From Chloranthus sessilifolius (Eukaryota; Streptophyta; Magnoliopsida; Chloranthales; Chloranthaceae), in contig CM037588.1 of the NCBI GenBank assembly GCA_021018995.1, positions 149,067,725 to 149,131,724 on the forward strand: a DNA stretch of 64,000 nt, written 5' to 3'. This document shows, piece after piece, positions 24,620 through 35,231 of the stretch. Below the pieces are notes generated by a model, which ran no database searches, was not told the origin of the DNA, and saw nothing but the letters and a program-made list of their open reading frames with translations. Made by a program: the position numbers and the translations under genes. The first letter of the stretch is position 1. Each line of letters begins with the position of its first letter.

Positions 24620-25931
24620 CAGCTTGCGCTTCAAGGCACGAATCTCTGCATGTAAAGTGTCCTCCCAAACATCCAGCTCGGTCATCCAACGACCATGGAA
24701 ACTCTGGTACCGCTTCTGAGAACCATCAGTAGCCCCAAGAGCCTCACCTAAGGTGCCTTCCAGATGAAGGACCTCGCACTCAGCTACATCAGCTCTAGCC
24801 TCTGCTATTTCTACTCTAACCTTTTGTTTCTCTTAATACTCGTGCAGAACTCGTTTCTCATCCACTAGCAGCTCAATGCGAGTCCGAAGCACCGACTCCT
24901 TCTTTGGCCAAGGCCCTGCCACATCACTGCTCTCTGCCTGATCCAGATGACCAGCAGAAGACTTCTCAGATAACAGCCAGGCCTCATACTCTGGGGAGGA
25001 CAGAATCGAGTCTCCCTGCTCTAAATTGCATATGAGTGTCAACTAACACGTCTCCCATAGAGCGGCTATCCGATCCATGTCCCCAGAGGACCCTGAAGAA
25101 AAGATCAAGTCACATAAAGGGGGTTTCACCTCACAAGGCACCTACTAGGAGAAGCCAAACTGACACAGCACCCGAAAGGGAAAGTGGAAGGTACTGCCAG
25201 TCAAACCAAGGAGAGTGATGCCCTCGTGATCTTTAGAGTGAACCACTGGGAAGGTTCGATCTAACCAAGGAAGTCTCCATATCAAGTCAGCATCGGTCAG
25301 CCAAAGCTTCAAGACCGACACATCTCCCTGTGGAAGCACGTGACACCTGCCCAAAAAGCATCGGGCCACCTCACCACGAATGGTGTATAAGCAAGGCATT
25401 GGTCCCAAAATGGCAAGATGATCCCCTAACCAGACTTGAAGCAAAAGTGAACATCCCCTAAGGCACCCCACCTTGCCCACAGCAAACGCATCAAGGCAAC
25501 GATAGAGTTCAGCCAAGACCATGTGCATCACTAATCAGCCCCTCTCTAATTCTATCAAGACATCGAGAGCATGTGAGAAACTGTTCTCTTTGGAACTTTA
25601 TCGAACACCTGGTTAGCCATCCAATGAGACTTATCTCATAATTGGATTTCTTCAAGCTCAGAGCGAGGTGGATGGCTTTAGCATAGCCCGACTTTGGCAT
25701 GACTCTTGCAAGGCCTCTTTAAAGCTTCAAACCTGACAGATTGGAGAGCTCTTCAAGTGTGGGAGATAGCTCCCGTTTCCCAAAATGAAACACATGGGCA
25801 TTTACTTCCCAAGAGGAGGTCGCCGCATGAAGTAGGTCCCACCGGGGAGGAAAGTCAAGAAAAGATGAAAGGTGGGACAATCCGAGCTTATCTAGATCCA
25901 GGAGCTCACTCTCATTCAAGCTCCCAAGTCA
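24620..25931 (-). pseudogene. Element B antisense accessory ORF 1 (DUF7745/plant-mobile-domain-like), fossil
   Basis: On the strand opposite gag-pol, a region starting near 25919 (MNESELLDLDKLG) includes LLHAATSSWEVNAHVFHFGK and RELSPTLEELSNLSGL. This is the signature of the DUF7745 / plant-mobile-domain superfamily (usual form 'FWDPxxHVFRFGxxELCPTLEEF'). It continues through LYRCLDAFAVGKVGCLRG and LLQVWLGDHLAILGPMP and ends in a charged, probably coiled-coil, tail near 24640. It is broken in a few places. Domesticated PMD proteins (MAIN, MAIL1 in Arabidopsis) act in nuclear gene and transposon silencing; this copy's role is unknown. Confidence 0.7.
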
Positions 25932-26187
25932 ATTTTTTAGAAAACTAGGCCCCATGCCCAAAGAGGGGAGTAAATTGGTTTCGGACTCCCCATGAAGGGG
26001 ATGGTTGGAAAGCAAGTCCATTGACATACAAAGATTTTTTAATGATATAAAATTCGATGTCGGATGATGGACCCACCCTTGGGAAAGCAAGGAGAAAAAC
26101 GGTAGCAAAAATGTCAAGCCTAAAAGAAAAGAGAAAGAAAAATGAGCATTCTCGAGTTTAAAAAGGCCCCACTGGCCCCAGAATGCA

Positions 26188-26262
26188 CTTGGCGCATGTA
26201 TTACATGCACCAGTACAATTTCTCCCAAAATTGGCCTAGTGCATGTAATACATGCGCCAGAC
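26188..26262. promoter_or_regulatory. Palindrome pair upstream of antisense ORF 1
   Basis: Two copies of the element's palindrome lie at 26188-26213 (GGCGCATGTATTACATGCAC) and 26231-26260 (GTGCATGTAATACATGCGCC). They are about 270-345 bp upstream of the antisense ORF that starts near 25919. The same motif lies in the LTR and leader. Confidence 0.85.
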
Positions 26263-27099
26263 CACTGGGGCCCCTTTGCAATCAAAAATGGGGTTTTGAG
26301 GGGGAAGTTCTTGTCTTTTCTGGACCCCCTAGCCAGCTCACCTGTATTTCATGCCATGATCTCATACAAAAACATAAAATTTAAAATTGCACCTTATTTA
26401 TGAAACATTTCTTTATGCAGGAAAAGCCCACACCAGTGATGGCCAAAGCATGGAACAAAGCATACGGCCCCAGGGGGCATTTTATCTATAACAAACAGTC
26501 ATCAAGCCCATCCTACGAACAATCTGATACACTACAGCAAGCAAAGAAGAGATAGAGCATGCAATTAAAAGAAAAAGGCACTAACATTCATCTGGAAATT
26601 AAAAAACAACCATCCAAACAAATAAACAGTGCCACATCATCTAGTACATGTTTTCCAAATCCAAAAATAAAATGTGTCCCAGAAAGTCTCAAAAGTTTCT
26701 AAGGCAGAGCCTAATCCCTAGCAGCCCCCTTGAACTTCTTACGGTGACACGAGGAACTCTGGTAAGTCCCCATGTCTCCCACCTGAGTCCACACCTGAGA
26801 GAGCTGGCTAAGCAAAGAGTGCAATTCCTTTTCACGAGCGCACTGCGAATCATACCCAAAGTCACTAATCAGGATTGACCGAAAGGTAGAGATGGCAAAG
26901 GCAATAATTTGAACCAGTTAGATACTCACCACTTTCACTTCCCGAAGGCCGACAATGTTGCAATAGTACTTCAAATTCTGCACCAAAGGGAAAGACATCA
27001 GTTACAGGGGACACAGGCATATCTCTAAAACAAAGCAATCAAACAAGTAGTAGAGAAAAACTTACCCCGAAAAGCAATTCAGGAGGGACTCGAATCGAT

Positions 27100-28780
27100 T
27101 CGGCAAAAATGCAGGCCTACTTATCCACATTGGCGCACAAATCTGAAAGGAAACCATCATCGAGGTGCCTAAAGGTCCCCTGGACCTCAGCAGGTGAACT
27201 GTTGGAGGCACCCATGCTAGAGGAGCCTGAGGGGTCAGCTTCCAAAGCTTCAGTCATGCTCGCTGCCACTCCACCATCATCATCAGAGTCACCTCCCTGG
27301 TCGAACTGTGAAAAGAAGTAAGGTTCAATAAGGATCAAAAATAAAAACAAGACCATAGGGAGACCAATCCAAAAAGGAGAACTACTTGGGACTGCGGACT
27401 GCCAACTAAAAAGTTGACACCAGGGATGAAACGCGGGAGGAGGAACCAGTAGGGCAAGGACTCGTACCACAACTGGTATGCCCCGAACACAAGGAGGTCA
27501 TTGATAGGGACCCCATGGTGAAGAAATCTAGCGGCAAGCTCCTCAATAGTACCCACAGGCGACATAACATCCACCGGAGGAGCCAGTGGCACGGCATGTT
27601 GGTTTCAATACTGATGTACCACTCGCTCTCCCAGATAATAGGCCCTGGACCAAGCCCCATAGAAGAAAATGATGCGACAATCAACATAAAAGCGAGACGG
27701 GCCCACAGCAGCCAGATCCCAAAAGGGAGAGCCGACATAAGGGTCGGGAATGACCTGTCCACATAAAAGAGCACCCCATCAGACAGGCAAATAGCATAAC
27801 GAAATAAAGCTCTAGGAAAGGAAGAGAAGATGGTCGTACCTATTCTGGGATCAACCTGTCAAACTGAGACCTCAAGCCCATCTCTAAATGTTTCATGCCG
27901 ACATCCCTGCGGCGAAGCTTGTTGCAATTACTTAGGAGCGGGTAGGTGTATTCCTCAGAGTGAAGGAGGGGACGACCTAGCTGGAAGTGCAGGTACCCCC
28001 AAGCCTAAAAGGAGTGATATGCATAAAAGACGTGTCAGAAGCAAGAAATGATTAGCTGATAAACCAAGGAAAGTAAAGGAATCAGGGGTTACCTCTAAAG
28101 CAGGCCAACAACGGACTTCGCTTCCCCAATGGAGGTTTGAGCTATCCTGGACATCAACATGGCGTATTCAGCTCCACCCTAGTCATATAGATGCACCTCC
28201 TCCCAATTACCCATGGCGCTCAGCAAGGACAGTGAAACCTGCCCGCCACTAGCATTTGTAAAAAGGGGCTTGCCCAGCAATAGGAGGAGCGAGATGCGAA
28301 CCAACATCACAGTACGCACGGGCTCAAGAAAAATGTCCGCATCTGGTTGCCCCAGATCTACCAACTCATTCTCACCAAACTGATCTGACAGCCATGACAT
28401 TTTAACTTCGGAGCCATGCAGATTTGTGGAGGTGGGATAATCGTCGATCAGTTGAATCACCTCATCCCGACTAGGCACTCGAAGGCTGGCCACTGGTATC
28501 CCTCCTATCTGAATCCTTGTAATCATAGACCAATCAATAGGGGTCAAAGTCATCTCCACCATGGCCATGTGAAATGTCATGGTCTCAGGACGGAAGTGCT
28601 CGATCAAGGCCTTCAGATAGGCCGCATCAGCCTGCATAGCAAGGCACGAAAGGAAGTCCCCAAAACCGGCCTGGGCAAGAAAGAACTTCACCACCGGAGG
28701 GAGGTAAAGATAAAACCACTAAAAGTTCAACCAGCCCCCTTGAAACACGATAGAGGGCAAATCCTGCATCAAAATTAAGT
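27100..28780 (-). pseudogene. Element B antisense accessory ORF 2 (plant mobile domain), fossil
   Basis: The longest open part (28179-28694, 171 codons) contains HFRPETMTFHMAMVEMTLTP followed by IQIGGIPV. This matches the conserved core of the plant mobile domain found in MAIN/MAIL1-like proteins and in retroelements. Further minus-strand pieces (EELAARFLHHGVPINDLLVF within 27335-27592, and an acidic serine-rich tail near 27117-27300) extend it. It is antisense to gag-pol and lies tail-to-head behind ORF 1. It is broken in several places. Whether ORFs 1 and 2 were once one gene or are two separate captures cannot be decided from this copy. Confidence 0.7.
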
Positions 28781-28913
28781 GGAGTCAGATCCTGAAGGTA
28801 TAGCAAAATCACACAGAAAAAAAAAAAAGAAGAAAAAAATAATAGCAAAGCTTATCTCTTTACCTTTCCCCCTTTGCTCAAACTCGAGCATGTTAAAAAC
28901 CTCCCCAGGTTTT

Positions 28914-28945
28914 GCTTGGCACATGTATTACATGCGCCAAGCAAG
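28914..28945. promoter_or_regulatory. Palindrome upstream of antisense ORF 2
   Basis: TTGGCACATGTATTACATGC followed by GCCAAGCAAG forms a near-perfect inverted repeat with arms of about 14 nt. It lies about 135-250 bp upstream of the likely start of the plant-mobile-domain ORF (28694-28780, minus strand). Confidence 0.85.
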
Positions 28946-29135
28946 TTTGGCCTCCCTTTTGGGACCGATTTGGCCCGGCCTATGTACGGCCCGAATTTTG
29001 GCTTGGCACGCCCGACCTAAGCCCTTTTTGCCCTTTTGATGCACACACCCCCAAACGACACGTCGATCTTCATTTGACCTGCTCAGGCATTTGTGCTAAA
29101 ATAAATGGTTTCGAATCAATGAGCTTGCTTAGATT

Positions 29136-29500
29136 CCCGAACAACAAAAAAATCCATCCAAAAATTCACATAAAATAATAGTAAAAATCCATCCCAAAAT
29201 TCACATAAAATAATAGTAAAAAATCCATCCAAAAATTCACATAAAATAATAGTAAAAATCTATCCAAAAATTCACATAAAATAGTAGTAAAAATCCATCC
29301 AAAAAGTCACATAAAATAATAGTAAAAAAATCCATCCAAAAATTCACATAAAATAATAACAAAAATACCAAAAATTTCACATAAAATAATAACAAGAAAA
29401 TACCAAAAAAATTCACATAAAATAAATAACAAAAATAACAAAAAATTCCGCATGAAATAAATAGAAAATTCCATATAAAATAAATCTACGTAAGATAACA
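29136..29500. repeat. Minisatellite, about 35-bp unit with CATCCAAAAATTCACATAAA
   Basis: About ten tandem copies of a unit of roughly 35 bp (CCATCCAAAAATTCACATAAA plus ATAATAGTAAAAAT) decay into shorter variants to the right. It lies between the second antisense ORF's upstream region and the 3' end of element B. Confidence 0.92.
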
Positions 29501-30080
29501 AAAATTCTACAAAGGCGGCACGTACTCCCAAAAAGTGTTGCGGCATCTATTCGCTCCGCTCCGGAAGTCGTGCTAAATTAACTTCGGGATCATTGGGTTC
29601 GCCCAAGGGCCTCAAACCCTGCTTCACACAAGGGCACCCGCGCCTAGTCAAATGGGGCAATCAATGCCTCATAAGATTGGACGCAAGCTGTGAATCTTTG
29701 CATACATGCTTTGCGCCTATCTTCAAGTATTGGTCGATCACCCTCTTACTTACGGAGCTATTCAATTCAGAGTGAAACTTGAACATCAAACATCTTTAAT
29801 CATCTCGAGAAGCGGATATTTTTCTAATATAATGGGCTTTTGTAACTCGCTCCATCTCGATTATGTCCAGTAATGTCGCTAAGAGCTTGGGGACCGATAG
29901 CCTTGAGAAACGGACATTTTTTCTGACATACAGGGCCTTCGTTTACTCACCATGTTACTCACCTAATGTTTGAGGTTCATTTTGAATAAAGTGGACCCAT
30001 CAGTAATGTCTTGGGCCTCTTTGAATGTCTCTTATCTTTGGTATTTGATCATTAGTGATCGAATACCAAAGAGGGGCATC
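29501..30080 (+). other. Element B 3' untranslated end and polypurine tract
   Basis: No coding domain is evident. The final bases before the 3' LTR (AAAGAGGGGCATC, 30068-30080) form the expected polypurine tract for plus-strand priming. Confidence 0.7.
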
Positions 30081-31648
30081 TATAGACACCCAAATTTGGC
30101 CCAAGGCCCGATCGAAACACACTTTGTGAGAGTCGCACTTCCGATGGCATGTACCGTACCCTTAGGAACCTTCCTGAAACCTTAAGAGTCATCCTAAACC
30201 CTTAGGAATCATCCCAGATCTCTTAAAACCTACCCCGAACCTTTAGGAACCAATCCCAACCTTTAAAACCCCTTCCGAACCCATACCTGACCCTCTCGGT
30301 TAATGGATAGAGAGAGGTGCATCAGGACTGCCTGAGATCTTCTACTACAATTGAATCTTATATCATTGAAAAGTAGATGTCTTAAGCTTTCTAACAAGCC
30401 AAGAATCATCTCATTCGGAGTTATACATCGAAAGATATCGCATTCCGAATTTCCCGACAAAATCGGGTTTTGAATTGGGGATCCATATGGATTTGGTGCA
30501 TGTAATACATGCGCCAAGCCATTTTTGAGAAGAAATGGCTTGGCATAAGTAATACTTGCACCAGGTTCAAGTGGGTCCCCTCGCGGGCTTGCAACCTCCC
30601 AAGCACTATTTTACTGTACATAAGCTTGACGCATGTAATACATGCGCCAGGCTTAGCTATAGTAACTGTGGGTTTTTTGCTTAAATTTTACTTTTGGGAT
30701 TTGACTTGTTGACCATCTTGGTGCACTAGGTATATTTTATTAGTTCTGTTGCACCCCTCCTTATTCTATTTTCAATCTTTAAGTGATTTAAAACTCTACC
30801 CTATCATCCACCATTAAACCTAACCTTCCCAATTTTCCAAGCTCTTGAAAACCTAGAAAACCTTAGATGCTAGATTACCTAATTGCTAATCCTATTTAGC
30901 CTCTAAACACCCTCCTAACCTCTCCTTTTCCTATAAATAGAGAGGCACCCCTCCCTTTGAAAGAGCTTGAAAATTTTCTTAAGAGAGAAGCCTTTCCTCC
31001 CTTTGGTGCCCCATTTCACATATAAATTCTAGAATTCAAAATGTCCCCTTAGACCCCATCTTCCATAAAAAATCCTTGAGTTTAGGAGAGAAATATCCCC
31101 TAGCCTTCTTCCTCTACACCTTAGCCGTCAAGCCTTAGAGGTTAGAACTCATTCTCCAACCATTCAAGCCATCGGAAGCTCATCAAGTTCACCTATGCGG
31201 AGGTCTACAGTGGTACTACAAGGGCCCAAGAGCTCCGACTCTCCCCTTTACTCCTCTACCTTCTTTAGATTTTCTCTTATCCGCTAATTTGTGTCGTTAT
31301 GTCACCGAAATCTCGACAAAAACGGAGGGGCACAAATAGGATCCAAGTGCCTTAGGGCAAGGAGAAGTGATCTTTCCTTTTTATTTTTCTATTTTATTTT
31401 TAGCCATAAGTAGAGACCGCATTGAGTGGGTTGATCGGCTGCCTAACACCTTCTCGATCGATAACCGAATCCCCTACCTAAGGGCCTCTGGCGTAGAAAG
31501 GTGAATCAGAGTCATATTTGGCACTTCGGTGTATTTAAATATTGATTTGAGGTTTCCCAGGACACCAAAAGCTCTGGGTGGTGACTCTTTATTTTTTTAC
31601 AAATGCGCATCGATGCGACTGGACTGCCACGGATCCCACGGTTGCACA
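30081..31648 (+). repeat. Element B 3' LTR
   Basis: A 1,568-bp LTR homologous to 12150-13731 ends TTGCACA. A TATAAATA box lies at 30932-30939. Palindromes lie at 30493-30525, 30537-30565 and 30624-30657. The GATGC duplication follows at 31649-31653. Confidence 0.92.
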
Positions 31649-31653
31649 GATGC

Positions 31654-32633
31654 ACGTATGTACAAAAAATTGAGATTTTAAGCTATGTGTGCATACTATG
31701 CACGTATGGCTATTGAACTCAATTTTTTTATGTGCGTGCATACTATGCACGCATAACCTATGTATTTCACTTCCGCTAGGCTGTTGTTTCAGAATTGATC
31801 TTTGACTTGGGGTTTTTAAGCACTGCTTCATAAGACTTTTTCTTTGCTTTATCGGGTCCTTCCTTTTTGTGCCTAGGGATATAAGGCCGATTCGATTCTA
31901 CTAGCGCTCTCCCCAAGGTTTTAGGCTTCGTACCAAGTTCGGTCACCCACCCGATATACCTCCAGTTCAAGCTCCTTCTCAGATACTAGATGGGGTGGTC
32001 CTTTTCAAGATCATCACCACAAGGGTTGCCGCTCTACTTGGGACCAGGTGAGTATATAGCTGCCTAATTTTCGATCCCTTTGAATAGAAGCTACCCGCAA
32101 TAAAAATTCAATTATGATGTTCCATGTTAATTCATTTTCAGGTTCATTTTGGGGAAGTTATGCTTAACTCCAAATGGGGCTTTTGCCACCATCCATAAAA
32201 TCGGGCTACGAGAGTCCCATGCCACCACTACGGATCGGCATTCCAGGGTGTTATATGCTCACAAGTAATAAAAAAATTGACAGTGTCAGTCAAGCGACTA
32301 GGCTGAAAACGTAAAATGCCGAATCGTAGGGGTAAGTGAAACAAAAGGTGTCAATCAAGCGACTAAGCGAAAATTTCATAAATGTAAATGGCGAGAATTT
32401 AAATCTAACTATCAAGTAGGCCTGCCAAATGGCTTAGGAGGATAAAAAATGTTGCCAGTCAAGTGACTAGGCAAAAATTGCTTGGAATTGTAGGGGTAAG
32501 TAGCAAGAAAATAAGCATGGTGTCAGTTAACTGACTAGGTAAAAAAAACAAAATAAGCAAAAAAATGAAAAACACATGCAATGGGGCCAACTTCAAGTAG
32601 TAGCTCAAAACTATCCCCAGTGGCGTCGCCATC
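31654..32633 (-). other. Element A leader with palindromes and AGTC..GACT repeats
   Basis: This part of A's leader holds two large palindromes with core GTGCATACTATGCACG (31682-31710 and 31730-31757), plus the half at 31649-31665 left by B's insertion. Nearer the PBS are four spaced copies of GTCARTCAAGYGACTARG (about 32283-32545), each an AGTC/GACT inverted repeat. The 18-nt PBS (minus strand TGGCGACGCCACTGGGGA) is at 32614-32631. Confidence 0.7.
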
Positions 32634-34035
32634 TGTGCAAACATGGACCTCGAGGACCCATCGCGACGATGCGCTCAAAAAATAGAGTCGCCACCCAGAG
32701 CTTTTGGTGTGTCGGGATACCCTCAAATCAATATCATATGCACCGAAGTCCTAGATTTGACTCTGGATTGCCGGTCTATGCCAAAGCCTCTAGGTAAGGA
32801 CTTCGGTTATCAATCGGAAAGGTGTTAGGCACCCGATTGACCTCGTAAGTGGTCTCTACTATGGCCAAGTATATATATATAAAATAAGTGGCACTTTCCC
32901 TTGCCCGAAGGCACTTGGATCCTATTCAGCTCTCTACAATCACTAAAAATTCTGCGGCGTAACGGCCCAAATCTTAGGATAAGGGAAAAGCAAAAGAAGG
33001 TAAACGAAAATATGGGAGAGCTGGAGCTCTCAAGTCCTTGTATCACCATCGCCGGATCTTCGCGGGAGGCTACCTTTGGTGAGCTTCCGATGGCAAATGG
33101 GTTAGAGGAGGGTTCTAACCTACTAAGGTTTGGGAGCTTGGAGCTTGGGAGTGATGATGTGAGAGGGAGCTTTAGCTATGGTCTCGAGGCTTGGGAATGA
33201 TGGTGTTGGAAGTATGATGATGTGTGGGAAGGATGGACTAAGGTTTCACTTTAGAAAATCTAAGTCTAAAATGGAGGATGGAGAATGAGAAGGAGATATG
33301 CTAGAGTTTCACCTTGGGTAAATTAAGAGTGGTAAAAGTGAATGGTGGGGGTCTCTATTTATAGATTTGGAGGGGATTAGGGAGGCTCTTAATGTTGTAA
33401 TGTGGATTAGCAATTAAGTAATAGGGAATATAAGGATTTTGAGGATTTTTAGGGCTTGGAGAAGAGGGAATTGAGTTTAATGGTAGATGATGGGGTGATG
33501 ACTTGAATGGCACAAGGGTGAATTCTAAGGTCTAAAGGGGCGTATGGGTCCTAAAGAAACTCACCCCAAACTTTGGGAAGGTCTACAAGTCAAACCAAAA
33601 AAGAGAAAATTTGTCATTTTTTGAATTCTGGAGGTTTTAAGGTTTTAAGGCATGCGTGCATAAATGCATGCATGCTTTAGAACAATGCTTTTACAAAATT
33701 GGGAAGTTTAGATCCCGCAGGGTCTCCGTTCTGGAGAAGAACCAAATTAGCTATGCATGCATGAGCCGTTCTGGAGAAGAACCAAAATAGCTATGTGTGC
33801 ATGTCATGCACGCATAGCCAATTTGTAGCAGCAAGCTAGAGGGTTGACTTCTGGGTATCGGTTAGGTCCAGTAAGGGTTCAAATGGGTCTGGTATGGTTT
33901 CGTGGGGTCCGGGATGGGTTCTAATGGTTATGGTATGGATTCTAAAGGTTTAGAAATTGCTTCCGGAAGCTCGGGAGTTCATCTTTCTCGAAGGATAGGT
34001 TGATCAAAGCCTTGGGCCAATTTTGGGTGTCTACA
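32634..34035 (-). repeat. Element A 5' LTR
   Basis: A 1,402-bp LTR on the minus strand starts TGTAGACACCC at 34035 and ends TTTGCACA at 32634 beside the PBS. A TATAAATAG box (minus strand) is at 33355-33363. Palindromes built on GCATGC/GTGCAT cores lie at 33650-33678, 33750-33765 and 33790-33819, 290-460 bp upstream of the TATA box, the same relative place as in B's LTR. Confidence 0.85.
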
Positions 34036-34040
34036 ATGTG

Positions 34041-34250
34041 GTTGTCTTTTTCCCCATTTTCTTTGGCCTTTTCTAATTAATGTGGTTGTTACTTCCCACA
34101 TTTTCTTTGATTTTTTTTGTAATTTATGTGATTGTCTTATCCTGCTTTTCTTTGGCCTTTTAATTATGAAGATTTCTTTTTCACATTTCTTTGCCCTTTT
34201 ATTATTCGAATGCATTCTCCTCAGGTCATCAATTTTTATTTTTAGTTTTT
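34041..34250. repeat. Imperfect tandem repeat (GTGGTTGT..TTTCTTTGGCCTTTT)
   Basis: Three to four diverged copies of a unit of about 55-60 bp, containing AATGTGGTTGT and CATTTTCTTTG(G/A), lie between element A and the Copia remnant. No coding is seen. Confidence 0.55.
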
Positions 34251-34254
34251 GACT

Positions 34255-34621
34255 AAAAAGGGAAACGTTTAGGGACTATTTGTAATCCATCATCAAAGCT
34301 TCTGCATGATTTCTATTGCTGTGATGCAAGGATATATATCACCATTACAAGTCCAAGTTGGATGTTCACATTCCAACTTGAGGGGAGTGTTAGAGTTCAT
34401 ATTATTTGATAACTACCACACGCCAATTATCTTGTATTTGTAATCTTCAGTTATCTAGTATTTGCAATCTTAGCGTAAACCTTATTTTGATAATTACATA
34501 TGTTAGTTATCTAAACTAATTGTAATCACTTATAGTTACATTTGTAATCTTATTTATACACTTTCTGGGTCAGAATATTGTAATCTTACATTTGTAATCT
34601 TATTTATTTTAGAATTTTAAC
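34255..34621 (+). mobile_element. Ty1/copia 3' end fossil (pol tail, PPT, LTR)
   Basis: The pol C-terminal tail (HHYKSKLDVHIPT) is followed by CCAACTTGAGGGGAG, the classic Copia polypurine tract. Directly after it TGTTAGAGTTCATATTA starts an LTR of about 230 bp at 34388. The LTR has repeated TTTGTAATCTTA stretches and ends near 34621. The rest of the element is absent; it is an old truncated fragment. Confidence 0.7.
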
Positions 34622-34958
34622 AAATCTCAAAATTGCTCCTCTTGCCAACATAAAACAAACCTGTTGGATATATGATAACCTATGTTTTGCAGGTCGTTAA
34701 CCGAGCCTTATCTATGATGGCTTTCCATTTGCCAAGAAAAGAATCTCACCCGGCAAGCACTTTCGCCTTCCACGATTACTCAAGGACATGCTTCTCACCA
34801 AGAGTTTTCCGTCGGTAGTTGGCATCCCTATGAGACAGATCGGCATAGACGGTCGAATTGGAACACCCAATTGTTCATTTGGCTTAAGTGTAGAAATTCT
34901 TGACATGAAAGTAATCAATTAGAAAGAGTTTTATGTGAGTATGGTAGAGATTCATTTC
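34622..34958. other. Unassigned segment with a weak open frame
   Basis: A TTTTGCAG at 34686-34693 could be a splice acceptor. Both strands are open for about 68 codons (minus 34712-34918; a plus frame contains GKHFRLPRLLKDMLLTKSF). I recognise neither peptide. It could be an exon relic or retroelement remnant. Confidence 0.25.
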
Positions 34959-34959
34959 T

Positions 34960-35231
34960 TTTCCATTTGTAATTTCATACGGGGCACAATTCTCATGACC
35001 ATCACTTACACGTAGAAATGGTGTTTAAATGATCTTACACCATCAATGGTTTAAAATGTGGGTGATCAGTACCATTAAAGTGATAGATCATAGATTGAAA
35101 TGCAACAGGTACAAAATGATGTTTTAAGGAGGCTTGAGCCATCCGATCTTTGATTTCAGTATCAACCCTTGTTTTCGGTTTTAATGGCTAGTATTAAAGT
35201 TTTAATGACTAGTATTAAAGTTCATCAATTG
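34960..35231. repeat. Old dispersed repeat, copy 1 (cut by LINE)
   Basis: The stretch around 35010-35231 (ACACCATCAATGGTTTAAA, then GATAGATCATAGATTGAA, then TATTAAAGTTCATCAATTG) matches 50680-50860. The last 15 bp (35217-35231) are the LINE target duplication. Confidence 0.7.

Larger units (their letters stand above)
12145..31653 (+). mobile_element. Element B: near full-length Tat-lineage Ty3/gypsy retrotransposon (fossil)
   Basis: The element spans 12150-31648 (19.5 kb), has LTRs at both ends and is flanked by the 5-bp duplication GATGC (12145-12149, 31649-31653). The order is 5' LTR, PBS, leader with palindrome array, gag, protease, RT, RNase H, a second archaeal-type RNase H, integrase, a long 3' region with two antisense ORFs, a minisatellite, polypurine tract and 3' LTR. 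Dual RNase H and antisense extra ORFs between pol and the 3' LTR are hallmarks of the Tat lineage (Ogre/Retand relatives). The coding regions carry roughly a dozen or more breaks. The two LTRs are visibly diverged, so the element is not young. Confidence 0.92.
9454..34035 (-). mobile_element. Element A: Ty3/gypsy Tat-lineage fossil, 5' part, split by element B
   Basis: On the minus strand the order is 5' LTR (34035 to 32634), primer-binding site, a long leader (32613 to 31654, resuming at 12144 after element B) and gag (about 11290 to 9454), cut off at the CACTA terminus. The LTR starts TGTAGACACCC like that of B. The leader also parallels B's leader. No pol or 3' LTR is visible in the window. 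It is older than B, which lies inside it, and is broken in many places. Confidence 0.8.

Noticed and set aside
25145-28848. A host gene cluster on the minus strand.
   Set aside because: The region lies wholly inside element B between integrase and the 3' LTR, and its domains are those of known retroelement accessory ORFs.
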